Of a DNA stretch of 20,176 nt, positions 14,212 through 20,176 are shown piece after piece; the first letter of the stretch is position 1; every line of letters starts with the position of its first letter. Below the pieces are notes generated by a model. That model did no database searches and was not told where the DNA came from. It worked only from the letters and a program-made list of their open reading frames with translations. Position numbers and translations under genes: made by a program. The DNA is from Gemmataceae bacterium (GTDB taxonomy: Bacteria; Planctomycetota; Planctomycetia; Gemmatales; Gemmataceae), in NCBI GenBank assembly GCA_020847555.1, contig JADLBT010000020.1, positions 1 through 20,176 on the forward strand, given 5' to 3'.

Positions 14212-14231
14212 ACCGGCACGATCGCGCGGGC

Positions 14232-15077
14232 TCAACCAGCCCCTCCGATTGCCTCCGCCCCCCCTCGCAACCGGCGCAGGTAGTCCCGCGCGGCGAGGAT
14301 GTCTGCCACGGCGGTTGGCCCGCCCTCCCGTTCGATCACCAGCGCCCCCGTGTAACCGAGGACCGCGAGCTGCGCGAGCAGCGCGGGAACATGGACCCGT
14401 CCGGCTCCGAGCGGAACTTCTTCACCCAGCACCCCCGGTTGCAGGGGCGGGATGCCATCCTTGCAATGAACCCCGCGGACCAGCGGACCGAGCTTCTGGA
14501 GGGCGCTCGACGGGTCGTCGGTCCCGTAGAGCAGGAAGTTCGCCGGGTCGAAGTTGATCCCCACGTTCGCGCGGTCCAGGGCACGGACGAATCGCAGCAG
14601 GGTGTCCGCCGACTCCTGCCCCGTCTCCAGGTGCAGGGTCTGGTGACTGGCGGCGCAGCGATCGGCGACGGTCCGAACCGTCTCGACCAGCCCGCGGTCA
14701 CTCGCCGACGTCTCGTCCTCGGGAAGGAAGCCGAGATGAGTGCCGAGCGACGGGGCGCCGACGTCGCGGGCGAGGTCGCTGTATGCCAGGGTCACCTGAA
14801 GCCGATGTGCCCGCAGTTCGGGAATCGCCAGCCCCACGGTTCGAGCGATGGTCGGCAGATCGCGATAGTCCTGCCCATCGTACCCGACGAACATGGTGTC
14901 GATGCGTAGGCCGCTGGCCCGGGCGGCAGCAACGTAGGCGACGCGCTCCGGGCCAGTCAGCCACGCCTCGCGCAGGGTGTTGGTGTGGACCACCCGGAAG
15001 CCGTGGTCCCGGGCCGCCTGGAACGCCTTCAAGCGGTCGGGCTCCAGGTTGTTGAGCATCACACCTATCTCCCACAT
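14232..15077 (-). CDS. Sugar phosphate isomerase/epimerase-like TIM-barrel protein
   Basis: A 281-residue protein of the xylose isomerase-like (AP endonuclease family 2) TIM-barrel fold. The family metal ligands can be placed: Glu 151 in 'LHLETGQE', Asp 177 in 'INFDPAN', His 204 in 'GVHCKDG' and Glu 249 in 'LVIEREGG'. Such enzymes isomerise or epimerise sugars, inositols or hydroxypyruvate, but the substrate cannot be deduced. The start at ATG 15077 has AAGGGAG six bases upstream and matches the beginning of the barrel ('WEIGVMLNNL'); the longer frame reads through the palindromic repeat upstream. Planctomycetes carry many paralogues of this family. It is on the same strand as parB but separated from it by a promoter-bearing gap. 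Confidence 0.85.
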   Translation of the reverse strand: MWEIGVMLNNLEPDRLKAFQAARDHGFRVVHTNTLREAWLTGPERVAYVAAARASGLRIDTMFVGYDGQDYRDLPTIARTVGLAIPELRAHRLQVTLAYSDLARDVGAPSLGTHLGFLPEDETSASDRGLVETVRTVADRCAASHQTLHLETGQESADTLLRFVRALDRANVGINFDPANFLLYGTDDPSSALQKLGPLVRGVHCKDGIPPLQPGVLGEEVPLGAGRVHVPALLAQLAVLGYTGALVIEREGGPTAVADILAARDYLRRLRGGAEAIGGAG

Positions 15078-15096
15078 GGTAGCCTCCCTTTGGTGC

Positions 15097-15137
15097 GACC
15101 AGCCCGGAGCGCCCGGCGTGGGCGCTCCGGGCTGGTC
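15097..15137. repeat. Palindromic repeat, family A copy 2 (GCTCCGGGCTGGTC-type)
   Basis: Perfect 18-bp arms (15097-15114 with 15120-15137, outer end GACCAGCCC/GGGCTGGTC) around a five-base GGCGT loop. The core CCCGGAGCGCC matches the copy at 2363-2393. It lies 20 bases upstream of the isomerase start, in the divergent gap between the isomerase and the nucleotidyltransferase. Confidence 0.8.
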
Positions 15138-15285
15138 CGCTGGCTTGCCACTGTCCGTTTGACCACGGCCGCGGTTGCTCTTTTCTTCGTCGCGGGGTTC
15201 GGAGTAAGATTCGCCGGCCGTCGCGACGATTGGAACCGCCGCGGCGGAGGGCACGGAACAGCCCGGCAAGAGAAGAGGATGGCGG

Positions 15286-16020
15286 ATGAAGGGACTCATC
15301 GCGGCGGCGGGCCTCAGCGTCCGCCTGCAGGATCTCAGCGACAGGCGGAACAAGGTTCTCCTCGACCTCGGCGGCGAGACGCTGCTGGGGAACCTCCTCA
15401 CCCAGTTCGAGCGGGCGGGCATCCACGAAACCTACGTGGTCGTCGGCCACGATGCCTTCGCCGTGCAGGATCACTGCGGCAAGCGCTGCACCTGCATCCT
15501 CAATCCGTTCTACGAACAGTACGGCATCCTCGGTAGCTTCTGGGTCGCCGAGTCCGCCCTGAGCGGCTCTCCCTTTCTCTTCAGCACCGGCGACCACTAC
15601 TTCGGCCGCGAGCGCCTCGCCCGGTTCCTGCCCGACCAGCCGGACGCGGACATCCTCGTCGATGTGGCGATCAAAACCTGTGACGACGAGGACATGAAGG
15701 TCTACATGGACCGCTCGGGTCAGTTCCGGACGATGAGCAAGAACTTCCTCAAACACGGCACCGTGCTCGGGGAGTTCACCGGCTGCGTCCGGTTCAGCGC
15801 CGAGGGGTCCGCTCAGTTCTTCACCACGTTACACCGCCACGTCTGGCAGCACGGCATCCAGGGGTACGTCGCGGACGTGCTCTGCACCCACCACCGCAAG
15901 TGGCCCCTGGCGTTCCACCTCAGCGACGACCACGACCGCGTGGAAGTCGATTTCCCCTGCGACCTCACCCGAGCGCGACAACTCTTTCACCGTCAGCAAC
16001 CGTCCCGGTTGACCGGCTGA
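15286..16020 (+). CDS. NTP transferase domain protein, LicC/MobA-like nucleotidyltransferase
   Basis: A 244-residue Rossmann-like nucleotidyltransferase. The nucleotide-binding loop 'AAAGLSVRL' (6-14) fits the AAGxSxR form of the family, with the expected lysine nearby (Lys 23). 'NPFYEQYGILGSFWVA' (73-88) resembles the 'NxxYxxxNxxxSL' segment of CTP:phosphocholine cytidylyltransferases (LicC). A metal-binding 'STGDHYF' (100-106) and the closing 'VDFPCDLTRA' (221-230) are also in place. It would activate a sugar phosphate or phospho-alcohol with CTP or another NTP for glycan or lipid decoration. AGAGGA lies upstream of the ATG. A PseG-like gene follows after 133 bases, pointing to a surface-glycan role. 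The exact substrate is not determinable. Confidence 0.8.
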   Translation: MKGLIAAAGLSVRLQDLSDRRNKVLLDLGGETLLGNLLTQFERAGIHETYVVVGHDAFAVQDHCGKRCTCILNPFYEQYGILGSFWVAESALSGSPFLFSTGDHYFGRERLARFLPDQPDADILVDVAIKTCDDEDMKVYMDRSGQFRTMSKNFLKHGTVLGEFTGCVRFSAEGSAQFFTTLHRHVWQHGIQGYVADVLCTHHRKWPLAFHLSDDHDRVEVDFPCDLTRARQLFHRQQPSRLTG

Positions 16021-16025
16021 CTTCG

Positions 16026-16108
16026 GATGACAGGGTGACACAGTGACAGGGTAACCGGATCTTCCCGGCTACCACAGCGCTGAATGTACGCCCTGTCACC
16101 GTGTCATC
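16026..16108. repeat. 8-base tandem repeat (GRTGACAS) forming a large inverted repeat
   Basis: The left side reads GATGACAG GGTGACAC AGTGACAG GGTAAC, an 8-base period. The segment 16034-16051 pairs with 16091-16108 at 16 of 18 positions plus one G-U, with a 39-base loop. It lies between the nucleotidyltransferase stop and the PseG-like start. Repetition inside a palindrome suggests a slippage-prone dispersed element rather than a simple terminator. Confidence 0.65.
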
Positions 16109-16153
16109 CCGTCCGTCACGTCCGCTTCCCATCACTTCACGGAAGGAACAGAG

Positions 16154-17257
16154 ATGAACCGAGCCCCCGTCCTGATCCGGGTCGATGCGACGCCGGAGAC
16201 CGGCTACGAGCACCTGGCGCGCTGCCTGACGTTCGCGGCGGCTCTGCAGCGCAGGCGGCGCCCCGCGTACTTCCTGGCGCAGCTCGAACCGACCTCGCTG
16301 GCGTTCCTGATCAAGCGTGGCGGCAACGAGTGGCTCCCCGCCGACGCGGCCGCCGGCACCCACGAGGATCTGGTGGAGACAATCCAGGAGATCCGCCGGG
16401 TGAAGCCGTCGTCGGTGCTGGTGGACGCCCCCGGTGTCCCCGAGGGCTACCTGAGCGAGGTGCTGGGTTCGACCAACCTTCTGGTTTCCATGGACCACTT
16501 CGCCAACATCCGCTTCCCGTCGCACCTGGTCATCAACCCGCTGCTCGGTCCCGGCAAGGAGAACTACGATCACGTCCCCGGCACTCAGCTCCTGCTCGGG
16601 CCGCGCTACGCCCTGGTGCGGTCGGAGATTCGCCGCCTGCGTCAGGGGCGCGCCCAGGAACCGCCGGCGCTCTCCTCGCCGAACGGCAAGGCCGGCGCCG
16701 GCCACTACCGGGTACTGGTGTCGCTCGGCGAAGACGATCCGCACCGGCAGGCGCCCCAGCTGGCGAAGCAGTTGCTCCACATCCCGCGCATCGCCCGGGT
16801 GGACGTGGCGGTGCGCTCGCACCACCCGGACCTGGAGGCGCTCCGCGCGCTCGCCGAATCGCACCCCGATCGGCTGGAGGTAGCCGTGGAGCCGGCCGAG
16901 ATCGCGGCCAGGGTGTCGCGCTGTCACTTCGCCGTGACGAGCGGTAGCGGATGGTCGCTCGAACTGGCGTGCGTCGGGGTGCCGCAGCTCGTCATCGTCC
17001 AGAGCGAGGGCCACTGGCCGACCGCCCAGCGCCTCGAGGAAGAGGGCTGCGCCACCTGCCTGGGGTGGCACGAGAACGTGTCGCCGACCACCATTCGGCA
17101 GGCGGTGCAGAACCTGCTCAACGATCCGCTCGAACGGCAGGCGATGGCCCGGTGTGCCCGCAAGCTGATCGACGGCCGCGGCCCGGACCGCCTGGTGACT
17201 GCCCTGGAGGTTCTCCTCCACCCGTCGCGCCTGATGGACTTCAGCGAGGCGGCATGA
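16154..17257 (+). CDS. PseG/SpsG-like glycosyltransferase-fold protein
   Basis: A 367-residue GT-B-fold protein. The N-terminus 'IRVDATPETGYEHLARCLTFAAAL' matches the PseG pattern 'xRxDxxxxxGxGHxxRCLxLAxxL', keeping the key histidine (His 20) of the nucleotide-sugar hydrolase loop. Mid-protein 'LLLGPRYALVRSEI' (146-159) corresponds to the 'GxxYaLLRpEF' block, and 'TSGSGWSLELACVGVPQLVI' (262-281) to the donor-binding 'GGxTxxExxxxGxP' region. PseG removes UDP in pseudaminic acid synthesis and SpsG is a spore-coat polysaccharide homologue. No pseB, C, H, I or F is nearby, so a related but different glycan step is likely. AAGGAA lies six bases before ATG 16154. It pairs with the upstream nucleotidyltransferase. 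Confidence 0.78.
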   Translation: MNRAPVLIRVDATPETGYEHLARCLTFAAALQRRRRPAYFLAQLEPTSLAFLIKRGGNEWLPADAAAGTHEDLVETIQEIRRVKPSSVLVDAPGVPEGYLSEVLGSTNLLVSMDHFANIRFPSHLVINPLLGPGKENYDHVPGTQLLLGPRYALVRSEIRRLRQGRAQEPPALSSPNGKAGAGHYRVLVSLGEDDPHRQAPQLAKQLLHIPRIARVDVAVRSHHPDLEALRALAESHPDRLEVAVEPAEIAARVSRCHFAVTSGSGWSLELACVGVPQLVIVQSEGHWPTAQRLEEEGCATCLGWHENVSPTTIRQAVQNLLNDPLERQAMARCARKLIDGRGPDRLVTALEVLLHPSRLMDFSEAA

Positions 17258-17263
17258 CGTCCA

Positions 17264-17393
17264 GCCACGGATGAAGGCAGATGAACACGGATGAAGAAGG
17301 AGCGAGGTGCCCGCCTCCCACCCTTGCGTTGCGTCCTCCTGACAGGGTATCCTACTTCTTCTTGATCGGTGTTCATCTGCCTTCATCTGTGGC
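17264..17393. repeat. Inverted repeat with 25-bp arms ending at the polX start
   Basis: Arms 17264-17288 and 17369-17393 (core GATGAAGGCAGATGAACAC) pair with a single mismatch that is G-U in RNA. The 80-base spacer contains GATGAAGAAG and CTTCTTCTTGATC, which extend the stem imperfectly. Read through, the right arm gives a peptide 'FICLHLWPP' of a kind that recurs in intergenic repeats of several bacterial phyla. The polX ATG lies eight bases after the arm. Confidence 0.75.
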
Positions 17394-17401
17394 CACCACT
17401 C

Positions 17402-19162
17402 ATGGATCAAAATCAGGTCGCTGCCATCCTGTCCGAGATCGGCACACTGCTCGAACTCCAGGGCGAGAACGCCTTCCGCTGCAACGCCTACCACAACGCT
17501 GCCCGGGCCATCCAGCAACTCGACGTTCCGCTCGCTGACCTCGTCGCGGCCGACAAGCTGCGCACCATCCCCGGCATCGGCGAGACGCTCCGCGACAAGA
17601 TCACGACCCTCGTCACGACCGGAAGCCTCAAGTTCTACGACGACCTGCGGGCGAAGACGCCGCCGGGGCTGTTGCAGATCCTGCGCATCCCGGCCCTGGG
17701 GCCGAAGAAGGTCAAGTCCCTGCACGACCAGCTCGGTATCGACACCATCGAGAAACTCAAGGCCGCGTGCGCGGCCGGCCAGGTGGCCGAGCTAAAAGGG
17801 TTCGGCGCGAAGACGCAGCAGAAGATTCTCGAAGGGATCGACTTCCTCGGCCAGGGCGAGGACCGGGTGCGCATCGACCAGGCACTGCCCCTCGCGCAGC
17901 TGCTTCTCGAAGGGCTCCGCAGCGCCCCGGGTATCGTCCGCATGGAGTTGTGCGGGAGCCTTCGCCGGCGGCGCGAGACGATCAAGGACATCGACATCCT
18001 GATTAGCTCCGCCCACCCGGTCCCGATCATGGAGGCGTTCGTCAAGCTGCCGCAGGTGATCTCCGTCGTCGCTCACGGGGAGACGAAGTCGAGCGTCGTG
18101 GTGGGAGCGTTGGATGAGTCGGGGCACCGGATCGTCATGAACGCCGACCTGCGCGTCGTGGCGGACCAGCACTTCCCGTTCGCCCTGTACTACTTCACCG
18201 GGTCGAAGGACCACAACGTCGCCATGCGCGCCCGCGCCCAGAAGTACGGGCTGAAGCTGAACGAGTACGAGCTGGCCGGGCCGGATACCCGCATCGAGGC
18301 GAGGACCGAGGCGGACATCTTCAAGGCGCTCGACCTCGATTACATCCCGCCGGAGCTGCGCGAGCACACCGGCGAGATCGACGCGGCCGCGGAGCACCGC
18401 CTCCCGCACCTGGTCGAGGCGAGCGATCTGCGCGGCACCTTCCACTGCCACACGAACTACAGCGACGGGCACAACACGCTGGAAGAGATGGCCCTGGCGG
18501 CGAAGAAGTTCGGGTACACGTACCTCGGGATCGGCGATCACTCGCAGTCGCTGACGGTGGCCAACGGCATGTCGGCGGCGCGCGTCCGGCAGCAGCACGA
18601 GGCGATCGACGCCCTCAATGCCCGCCTCAAGGGCATCCACCTCTTCAAGGGCGTCGAGTGCGACATCCTCGCCGACGGCAGCCTGGACTACGCCGACGCG
18701 ATCCTCGCGAGCTTCGATTACGTCGTCGCGAGCGTCCACACGCACTTCAACCAGCCCGAGCCGGAGATGACGGCCCGCATCGTCAAGGCGATCGGCCACC
18801 CGCGCGTGACCATGCTCGGTCACGCGACCGGGCGGCTCCTGCTGCGGCGCGAGGGGTACAAGGTGGACATCGAGGCCGTGCTCCAGGCGGCCGCGAAACA
18901 TGGGGTGATGGTCGAGATCAACGCCCACCCGATGCGGCTCGACCTGGACTGGGTATACTGCAAGCGCGCGAAGACGCTCGGCGTGCAGCTGGTCATCAAC
19001 CCGGACGCCCACCACACCGAGGACATTGCGTACACCGCGTTCGGGGTGAACGTCGCACGGCGCGGCTGGCTCGAAAAGAAGGACATCTTCAACACCCACA
19101 CGACCGCGCAGGTAACGAAGATCCTGGAGACGCGGAGGAAGAAGGCCAGCGCCAGGAAATGA
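17402..19162 (+). CDS. polX: DNA polymerase X with PHP domain
   Basis: Bacterial PolX is a gap-filling DNA repair polymerase with 3'-5' exonuclease and AP-endonuclease activity. The 586-residue product has the full layout. The HhH-containing 8-kDa-like domain (about 1-80, 'IPGIG' 56-60) and second and third HhH segments ('IPALGPKKV', 'LKGFGAKTQQKI') come first. The polymerase palm follows with 'GSLRRRRETIKDIDILI' (Asp 196, Asp 198) and Asp 249. The PHP domain has 'FHCHTNYSDG' (347-356), 'GDHSQS', 'GVECDI' with Glu 419, 'SVHTHF' (444-449), 'GHATGRLL' and 'NPDAHH' (533-538). All metal ligands are present. ATG 17402 begins the conserved domain; no Shine-Dalgarno precedes it because the upstream bases are the arm of an inverted repeat. 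A GTG at 17369 would translate that arm. Confidence 0.95.
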   Translation: MDQNQVAAILSEIGTLLELQGENAFRCNAYHNAARAIQQLDVPLADLVAADKLRTIPGIGETLRDKITTLVTTGSLKFYDDLRAKTPPGLLQILRIPALGPKKVKSLHDQLGIDTIEKLKAACAAGQVAELKGFGAKTQQKILEGIDFLGQGEDRVRIDQALPLAQLLLEGLRSAPGIVRMELCGSLRRRRETIKDIDILISSAHPVPIMEAFVKLPQVISVVAHGETKSSVVVGALDESGHRIVMNADLRVVADQHFPFALYYFTGSKDHNVAMRARAQKYGLKLNEYELAGPDTRIEARTEADIFKALDLDYIPPELREHTGEIDAAAEHRLPHLVEASDLRGTFHCHTNYSDGHNTLEEMALAAKKFGYTYLGIGDHSQSLTVANGMSAARVRQQHEAIDALNARLKGIHLFKGVECDILADGSLDYADAILASFDYVVASVHTHFNQPEPEMTARIVKAIGHPRVTMLGHATGRLLLRREGYKVDIEAVLQAAAKHGVMVEINAHPMRLDLDWVYCKRAKTLGVQLVINPDAHHTEDIAYTAFGVNVARRGWLEKKDIFNTHTTAQVTKILETRRKKASARK

Positions 19163-19171
19163 GGAACCAAG

Positions 19172-19244
19172 AAAGCCCACGGGTCGCGTCCCGTGGGCCG
19201 AGTCCCCGGCACTTCACCCACCGGACGCGACTCGTGGGCTTTTT
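19172..19244. terminator. Bidirectional terminator-like palindrome between polX and the aminotransferase gene
   Basis: Arms 19172-19191 and 19223-19242 (AAAGCCCACG.../...CGTGGGCTTT) pair at 19 of 20 positions, followed on the plus strand by a run of T (19240-19244). An alternative perfect 9-bp hairpin, GCCCACGGG/CCCGTGGGC (19175-19183 with 19190-19198), competes with the long stem. It lies 10 bases past the polX stop and five bases before the aminotransferase stop on the other strand, so it can serve both convergent transcripts. Confidence 0.8.
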
Positions 19245-19249
19245 GTGAA

Positions 19250-20176
19250 TCACCGAGCCCTGTACCGGGTGTTGGCCGTGAGGTAAGCCTCGACCCGGTC
19301 GCGCCGGGTGATGGCGTTCGCCAGAAACCGCACCGCCTGCACGAGCCGCTCGTCCGGTTCCGCGCAGCTGAATCGAATGAACCCCTGTCCCGCCGGCCCG
19401 AAGCACTCGCCGCCGAGGCACGCCACCCCGAAGTGCTCGTCCGCCCCTTCGAGCAGGTACATCGCCAGGCCATGCGACACGATGCCCAGATCCTGGCAGA
19501 TCGTGGACACGTTCGGGAAGGCGTAGAACGTGCCGGCCGGCATGAGTACCTCGACTCCCGGCACCTTCTTCAGCTCCGCGACGAGCAACCGCACCTTCGC
19601 GTGAAAGCGCTGCATCACCTCGTCGCGCTCGGCGGCGTCGTATTCGAGGGCTGCCCGGCCGGCCCACTGCACGAGCGGCGGCACACACGAAAGGGCGGTG
19701 TTGATCATCTTGCCCATCGTGTCGATCAGGCGCGGGTTGCTGATCGCGTAGCCAAGGCGCCAGCCGCTCATGCTGTAGGACTTGCTGAACGTGTACGCGG
19801 CTACCGTCTGCTCGATCATGCCCGGCTGCCTGAGCAACGTGTGGTGCTGGCCTTCCCAGACCATGTGGCAGTAGGGCTCATCGCTGAACACCGCCACGTC
19901 GCGGCCGCGCACCAGGTCGGCGATGCCGCGCAGATCGTCCTCGGTCGTCACACCGCCGGTCGGGTTGTGCGGCGAGTTGAGGAAGATGGCGCGCGCACGC
20001 TCGGTGCGTTTCACGAAGTCCTCGACCGCGTTCAGGTCGGGCCGGAACTGGTTCTCCTGGCGTAGCGGAACGTGGACCGGCTCGGCCCCGCGCCGCTCGA
20101 TATTGGGTCCGTAGGTCGGGAAGTGCGGGCTGAAAACCAGAACCCGGTCGCCGGGATCGAGGACCGCCTCGCAGAA
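19250..20176 (-). CDS. Pyridoxal-phosphate-dependent aminotransferase, 5' end outside the window
   Basis: The 308 visible residues are the large and small domains of a class I/II (fold type I) aminotransferase. The visible part begins inside 'FCEAVLDPGDRVLVFSPHFPTYG'. It has 'NSPHNPTGGV' (Asn that contacts PLP, about 67-76), 'FSDEPYCHMV' (Asp 99 and Tyr 102) and 'YTFSKSYSMSGWRLGY' with the Schiff-base lysine at about 132. The C-terminal 'FIRFSCAEPDERL' supplies the substrate-carboxylate arginine. The frame is open to the right edge, so the N-terminal 80-100 residues are missing. The family covers aspartate, aromatic and alanine aminotransferases and biosynthetic homologues; the amino donor cannot be assigned. 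It converges on polX. Confidence 0.9.
   Translation of the reverse strand, partial: FCEAVLDPGDRVLVFSPHFPTYGPNIERRGAEPVHVPLRQENQFRPDLNAVEDFVKRTERARAIFLNSPHNPTGGVTTEDDLRGIADLVRGRDVAVFSDEPYCHMVWEGQHHTLLRQPGMIEQTVAAYTFSKSYSMSGWRLGYAISNPRLIDTMGKMINTALSCVPPLVQWAGRAALEYDAAERDEVMQRFHAKVRLLVAELKKVPGVEVLMPAGTFYAFPNVSTICQDLGIVSHGLAMYLLEGADEHFGVACLGGECFGPAGQGFIRFSCAEPDERLVQAVRFLANAITRRDRVEAYLTANTRYRAR

Noticed and set aside
14088..14231. Replication origin with DnaA boxes next to parB
   Set aside because: I found no TTATCCACA-like cluster, AT-rich unwinding region or dnaA/dnaN gene in the window, so only the parS-like site is claimed.
16026..17393. Possible CRISPR or insertion-sequence ends because of repeats
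   Set aside because: Repeats are few, not regularly spaced with unique spacers, and no cas or transposase gene is present; the PseG-like gene between them is intact.
15965..17725. A 586-codon minus-strand open frame opposite the PseG-like and polX genes
   Set aside because: Both plus-strand genes have clear family motifs; the antisense product has no recognisable motif and spans the inverted repeat at 17264-17393.
17792..19180. A 462-codon minus-strand open frame opposite polX
   Set aside because: Shadow of the PolX reading frame, with no ribosome-binding site or domain.

Overview
The window is a high-GC bacterial chromosome segment that reads as a planctomycete, most likely a Gemmata-like lineage. 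Three things suggest this: the Ser/Thr kinase has an N-terminal 'xLVxxGLxTxYQ...GxxLGNYRVLxxLGxGGMG' region that I associate with Gemmata-type kinases; the intergenic gaps are filled with long palindromes rather than insertion sequences; and the gene mix combines orphan housekeeping genes with regulatory fusions. This assignment is inference; no rRNA is present. I see no CRISPR array, transposase or prophage, and no gap between genes exceeds about 230 bases.

Left part (1-8443, all minus strand). A contiguous translation/transcription cluster runs nusA -> infB -> ylxP (DUF503) -> rbfA, followed by a divergent endonuclease III-like gene and, after hairpin-rich spacers, a secreted TPR protein cut by the window edge. 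This is the classical nusA operon order, but rimP is not upstream of nusA and truB does not follow rbfA. A textbook intrinsic terminator separates nusA from the upstream MalK/UgpC-type ABC ATPase gene. A promoter-like site lies in the nusA-infB gap, and infB starts at a TTG with a strong Shine-Dalgarno sequence.

Middle part (8444-15077). Two plus-strand genes follow: a small helix-hairpin-helix protein that resembles the first 80 residues of the PolX encoded near the right end, and a UbiA-type prenyltransferase. The prenyltransferase converges on a 770-residue minus-strand protein that fuses a Hanks-type Ser/Thr kinase, a response-regulator receiver and an HD-GYP phosphodiesterase. A near-perfect 23-bp inverted repeat sits exactly between their two stop codons. 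Then come tRNA-Pro(UGG), a small secreted protein of unknown function and parB, all on the minus strand. A 16-bp palindrome that closely resembles parS lies just upstream of parB. A TIM-barrel sugar isomerase/epimerase-like gene follows.

Right part (15078-20176). Plus strand: a LicC/MobA-like nucleotidyltransferase, a PseG/SpsG-like glycosyltransferase-fold protein and a full-length DNA polymerase X with a PHP domain. The first two look like a small surface-glycan activation pair. The segment ends with a PLP-dependent aminotransferase on the minus strand, truncated by the window edge and separated from polX by a bidirectional terminator-like palindrome. The most interesting items are the kinase-receiver-HD-GYP fusion, the parS candidate, the stand-alone PolX-like HhH protein, the endonuclease III homologue lacking the catalytic lysine, the triple hydrophobic-Phe-Gly motif in the NusA tail, and several families of intergenic palindromes.
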